Of a stretch of DNA of 8,507 nucleotides, positions 5,818 to 8,507 are shown one piece after another (positions within the stretch are counted from its first letter, which is position 1; every line of letters starts with the position of its first letter). Both the position numbers and the translations under genes were made by a program. Source of the stretch: Thermococci archaeon (GTDB lineage: Archaea > Methanobacteriota_B > Thermococci > Thermococcales > Thermococcaceae); assembly GCA_003663695.1 (NCBI GenBank), contig QMUB01000034.1, positions 1 to 8,507 on the forward strand, in the 5' to 3' direction. The notes under the pieces are model-generated. The model ran no database searches and had not been told where the DNA came from. It was given only the letters and a program-made list of their open reading frames with translations.

Positions 5818-6727
5818 AATGCTCGAAAGGGAAATGGACAAGGCAGTGGTGGGTAAAAAAAGGGTAATAGAACTGTTATCCGTAGCGCTCTTATCCAGGG
5901 GTCATGTACTCCTTGAAGGTGTTCCCGGAGTTGCCAAGACGACTATTGCTAAAAACTTCGCAAACACTCTGGGCTTAAAATTCTCGAGAATTCAGCTGAC
6001 GCCTGATTTAATGCCTGCTGACATAATAGGGGGTCTCTTCTTCGATCAAAAGAGCGGAGAGTTTAAAATACGTAAAGGACCAATATTTGCAAACGTTGTT
6101 TTGGCCGATGAGATAAACAGGGCACAACCAAAAACGCAATCCGCCTTGCTGGAGGCGATGCAGGAGGATCAAGTTACGATAGAAGGAATATCATTTAAGC
6201 TTCCTCAACCCTTCCTTGTCATAGCAACAAAAAACCCATTAGAGCACGAGGGGGTTTACGAACTCCCTGAGGCACAGCTGGATAGGTTTGTCCTTAAAAT
6301 AGACGTCGGCTATCCGAGTAAAGATGAGGAGATACACATGCTGAAGAGAAAGCACCTCGGAGAGTTTGCCGAGGCGAGAACAGTGTTCAATCTTCAAACC
6401 CTCCTGAGCGTGATGGAAGAAGTTAAAAAAGTTTATGTTAGTGATGAAGTGCTGCACTACATATATGAAATCATAGCAAAAACCAGAGTCAATGAGAAAC
6501 TGGTTTACGGAGCCTCACCCAGAGGAGCCGAGCATCTTTTATACACTTCAAAAGCCATAGCATTCCTTAGGGGTAGGAACTACGTCATCCCCGATGATGT
6601 TAAGGATATGGCAATCCCGACCCTCATTCACAGGGTGGCTGTCAAAGCGGAGTACGAAATAGATGGAGTCAGGGAAAAAGATGTCATAGAAGAAATTCTG
6701 GAGGAAGTTGAGATCCCCAAGGGGTGA
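5795..6727 (+). CDS. MoxR-family AAA+ ATPase
   Basis: This 310-residue protein has the full MoxR signature and the family's usual length. Walker A is GVPGVAKT (residues 42-49). Walker B is VVLADE with D105-E106, followed by the family-specific INRAQPKTQSALLEAMQE. Sensor 1 is ATKNP (144-148), the conserved LPEAQLDRF (157-165) carries the arginine of the Walker/sensor interface, and sensor 2 is ASPRG (240-244) in the lid domain. MoxR ATPases are thought to be chaperones that remodel or activate partners carrying VWA domains, here probably the DUF58 protein encoded next. The start was moved to ATG 5795, after a good GGGTGGT site, giving MDGREFLKML. An upstream in-frame TTG at 5756 has no ribosome site and would add 13 residues outside the family. 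The gene overlaps the preceding stop by 23 bases and ends four bases before the DUF58 start. Confidence 0.96.
   Translation: MDGREFLKMLEREMDKAVVGKKRVIELLSVALLSRGHVLLEGVPGVAKTTIAKNFANTLGLKFSRIQLTPDLMPADIIGGLFFDQKSGEFKIRKGPIFANVVLADEINRAQPKTQSALLEAMQEDQVTIEGISFKLPQPFLVIATKNPLEHEGVYELPEAQLDRFVLKIDVGYPSKDEEIHMLKRKHLGEFAEARTVFNLQTLLSVMEEVKKVYVSDEVLHYIYEIIAKTRVNEKLVYGASPRGAEHLLYTSKAIAFLRGRNYVIPDDVKDMAIPTLIHRVAVKAEYEIDGVREKDVIEEILEEVEIPKG
6719..6725 (+). promoter_or_regulatory. Shine-Dalgarno site that decides the start of the DUF58 gene
   Basis: AGGGGTGA spans the end of moxR and includes GGTGA, complementary to the archaeal 16S rRNA 3' end. It lies six bases before ATG 6732, which supports that start over the in-frame TTG at 6708 and over the ATGs at 6738 and 6744. 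The site overlaps the moxR stop codon (6725-6727), so translation of the two genes is probably coupled. Confidence 0.65.
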
Positions 6728-6731
6728 ATTG

Positions 6732-8057
6732 ATGAAGATGGAGATGGAGAGAGAAGACCTGCTTTTTATCCTAGCATCCTTGTTATTCATCCAAGCATTC
6801 TTATTCGCCAATATAGTTCCCGCTTTAATCGGGGCTGGAATCATGCTCTATGTTGGGATTTTGAGGTTAAGCTTTGAGCCAAACGTCAGAGGAAAACGAA
6901 TTGTTAGAGAAGATAAAATAACGGAGGATGAAACCCTGATCTCACGCCTGAAACTAAGGAATGACTCAAAAATACCTCTAAAGATTGAAATCATTGAAGA
7001 AAACCCAAATTTTGAGGCTGAGAGGCTGAATCTCCTCTTAGAACCCCTTGAAGAGAAGGAAGTTGAGTATACTCTAAAGCCCAAGAAGAAGGGAAGCTTT
7101 GAGCTCGAAGGGCCCATTTTAAGAGTTAGGGATTTAAGGGGTTTATACTACGAAGAGCTCAGGAGCGAGGGAAAGGCAAGTGTTGATGTTTACCCTTCTG
7201 TTGAGAGCATAAAAGAAGCCAGCAAAGCTGACAAAAATGTTAGGTTTGCCGAGGAAGCACTTCAAAGACTGCACGTGGGTATGGACTCCCTTGAAATCCA
7301 CGGTCTAAGGGAGTTTCAAGCAGGAGACGATGCAAGACACATAGACTGGAAAGCCACAGCAAGGCTGGGCGAAATTATAGTGAGAGAGTTCCTGAGAGAG
7401 TTCAAAGGTGAAGTTTACCTCCTAATCGATGGAAGCAGGGAAATCAGGAGAGAAATGAAAAAATCAAAAGTTGACTACATGAGCCTCTTGGTATCCCAGC
7501 TCGGCTATTACCTCCTCTCAAGGACGTATCCCGTCGGAATGATAGTTTTTGATGATTTTAAAGTTCTGAAGGTTATCAATGCCAGAGGAGTGAGAGGACA
7601 ATTAAACGCCCTCCTCGAAGGGTTGAAAGTTTCTCCTTCCAGAGGATTATCCAGCCTTAAAGTCCCAAAACTCTCTTCAAGAATGAACAACGACTTTTTA
7701 AAGAGGGTGATGCCCTTCCTGAAGGGAAGGAAGGGACATTCAAGCGGAATCATGGAAGCCTCTTCAAGGGTTCCAGTGGGGAGCTTTTCAATAATAGTTA
7801 CAGATGCGGCCCTGAGACCCAAAGAACTGATAGCAGCTGTGGAGAATCTAAAGAAGAAGAAAGCTTACCCATTAATCATAGCCCTCAACCCAATCCTATT
7901 CATGGAGCTGAAAGACCTCACAAAGGAAAACCTGCCATCAATTTACAGGAACTATATTGAAAGGGAAGAATTGGTTAGGAAGATAAGCCTTCTGGCTCCC
8001 ATAATAGAGGTGGGGCCAAAAGATCTGGCGAGAGAAGTTGTGGAGGCCATGAAATGA
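6732..8057 (+). CDS. DUF58-domain (VWA-like) membrane protein
   Basis: The product is 441 residues. Two N-terminal membrane segments (about 9-27 and 29-46) are followed by a beta-rich region (about 48-150) with a stretch (LKPKKKGSFELEGPILRVRD) typical of this family. The DUF58 core comes next: LREFQAGDDARHIDWKATAR at 192-211 is the family's hallmark block. A VWA-like strand ends in LIDGS (231-235), where D233 and S235 could form a partial metal-ion (MIDAS) site. The C-terminal part holds a further VWA-like strand (SFSIIVTDAA) and ends in a helix. DUF58 proteins are encoded next to MoxR ATPases across bacteria and archaea and are presumed to be their VWA-type partners; the end substrate is unknown. 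The start at 6732 gives a four-base gap after moxR, and its TGA stop overlaps the next ATG (ATGA). Codon third positions lean to A and C, unlike the first two genes of the operon. Confidence 0.93.
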   Translation: MKMEMEREDLLFILASLLFIQAFLFANIVPALIGAGIMLYVGILRLSFEPNVRGKRIVREDKITEDETLISRLKLRNDSKIPLKIEIIEENPNFEAERLNLLLEPLEEKEVEYTLKPKKKGSFELEGPILRVRDLRGLYYEELRSEGKASVDVYPSVESIKEASKADKNVRFAEEALQRLHVGMDSLEIHGLREFQAGDDARHIDWKATARLGEIIVREFLREFKGEVYLLIDGSREIRREMKKSKVDYMSLLVSQLGYYLLSRTYPVGMIVFDDFKVLKVINARGVRGQLNALLEGLKVSPSRGLSSLKVPKLSSRMNNDFLKRVMPFLKGRKGHSSGIMEASSRVPVGSFSIIVTDAALRPKELIAAVENLKKKKAYPLIIALNPILFMELKDLTKENLPSIYRNYIEREELVRKISLLAPIIEVGPKDLAREVVEAMK

Positions 8058-8507
8058 TAGGACTGGTCTCAGCAATAGTTGGCGGAGCACTGATGAACTC
8101 ATACATTCCCTTAATTTTACCTTTAATCTACCTCCTAAAAAGATTCAACAAAGATTTAGCAATTCTAACCTTCTCCGCATACCTTTTAGGACTCAGTTAC
8201 AGCATCAACGTTAGCTCGATATACTCGAGAGAAGGAGCTCTTGCAATCTTTGCAATAGCCCTCCCAAACCTTCTGGTGCTCGACTCTCTTCTCAGGGAGG
8301 GATTCCCGGACTTCAATGAAAAGGAATTCGCCCTCTCCCTAGCCCTAATTGCAAGCTACATCAACGAGTACGCTTTCATCGCCCTACTCATCATCACTCT
8401 GGTGATGAAATTCCATGGGGACTTCATCTGGAGAGAACCCTTAGGAGCAGCGCTGCTCACAGGAGCATTCCTCTATTACTTCAGAGCATACTTTGAAAAT
8501 GCTTATG
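8054..8507 (+). CDS. Polytopic membrane protein, 3' end outside window
   Basis: An open frame of 151 codons begins at ATG 8054 and runs off the right edge without a stop. The ATG shares ATGA with the DUF58 stop, and GGAGG lies about eight bases upstream, so it is translated with that gene. Likely membrane segments lie near residues 4-28, 34-52, 61-80, 93-118 and 129-146, joined by short loops (SREG, REGFPDFNEKE, HGDFIWREP). No soluble domain is visible in the part that is present, and I do not recognise a family. In MoxR-DUF58 clusters the following genes often encode membrane proteins, some with a transglutaminase-like or DUF4129 domain after the helices, so the missing C-terminus may hold one; that is a guess. 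Base composition is strongly A+C-leaning on the coding strand. Confidence 0.8.
   Translation, partial: MIGLVSAIVGGALMNSYIPLILPLIYLLKRFNKDLAILTFSAYLLGLSYSINVSSIYSREGALAIFAIALPNLLVLDSLLREGFPDFNEKEFALSLALIASYINEYAFIALLIITLVMKFHGDFIWREPLGAALLTGAFLYYFRAYFENAY

Noticed and set aside
6708..6731. Extended DUF58 start at TTG 6708
   Set aside because: It lies inside the moxR coding region with no suitable ribosome site; ATG 6732 follows GGGGTGA.
1..8507. CRISPR arrays, tRNA or rRNA genes, insertion-sequence transposases
   Set aside because: No regularly spaced repeats, no tRNA-like cloverleaf or rRNA-like stretch, and no transposase-like frame were seen on either strand by eye; small non-coding RNAs cannot be excluded.

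Overview
The window looks like chromosomal DNA from a hyperthermophilic archaeon of the order Thermococcales (Thermococcus or Pyrococcus type). The clues are moderate GC content, Lys/Glu/Ile-rich proteins, AGG/AGA/ATA codon use, archaeal TATA boxes about 25-35 bases before starts, GGTGGT/GGAGG-type Shine-Dalgarno sites, tightly overlapping genes, and families typical of that group (DUF1616, archaeal ATPase, MoxR-DUF58 cluster). This assignment is inferred from style, not from a database match.

Layout. Positions 1-146 hold the 3' end of an unidentified plus-strand gene and a very short open frame behind a strong Shine-Dalgarno site, possibly the remnant of a broken downstream gene. Positions 224-2889 are a minus-strand block. 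Read in its own direction it contains a four-cysteine membrane protein of unknown function (2889-2122), an overlapping 80-residue three-helix membrane protein (2131-1889), a frameshifted and truncated archaeal P-loop ATPase pseudogene with its own intact promoter (1792 to about 1282), and a DUF1616 membrane/surface protein (1216-224). A compact cluster of three TGAACGAT half-sites lies between the small membrane gene and the ATPase promoter.

From 2952 a divergent plus-strand operon runs to the end of the window: a signal-peptide, Ig-like, single-span protein with a cytoplasmic DUF4129-type tail; a DUF4350-type membrane protein; a MoxR AAA+ ATPase; a DUF58 (VWA-like) protein; and the start of a multi-span membrane protein that runs off the end. 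All junctions overlap or are a few bases apart, so co-transcription and translational coupling are likely. By analogy with other MoxR-DUF58 clusters, the AAA+ ATPase probably acts as a chaperone or remodeller that works with the VWA-like DUF58 protein at the membrane, while the DUF4129 and DUF4350 proteins place sensor or structural domains outside the cell. The substrate is not known.

The two blocks are separated by 62 bases with one near-symmetric TATA element (2912-2919) that could serve both directions. Base composition is also notable. The plus strand is G+T-rich from the left edge through about 5750, whichever strand carries the gene, and becomes A+C-leaning in the DUF58 gene and after it. 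The switch falls inside the operon.
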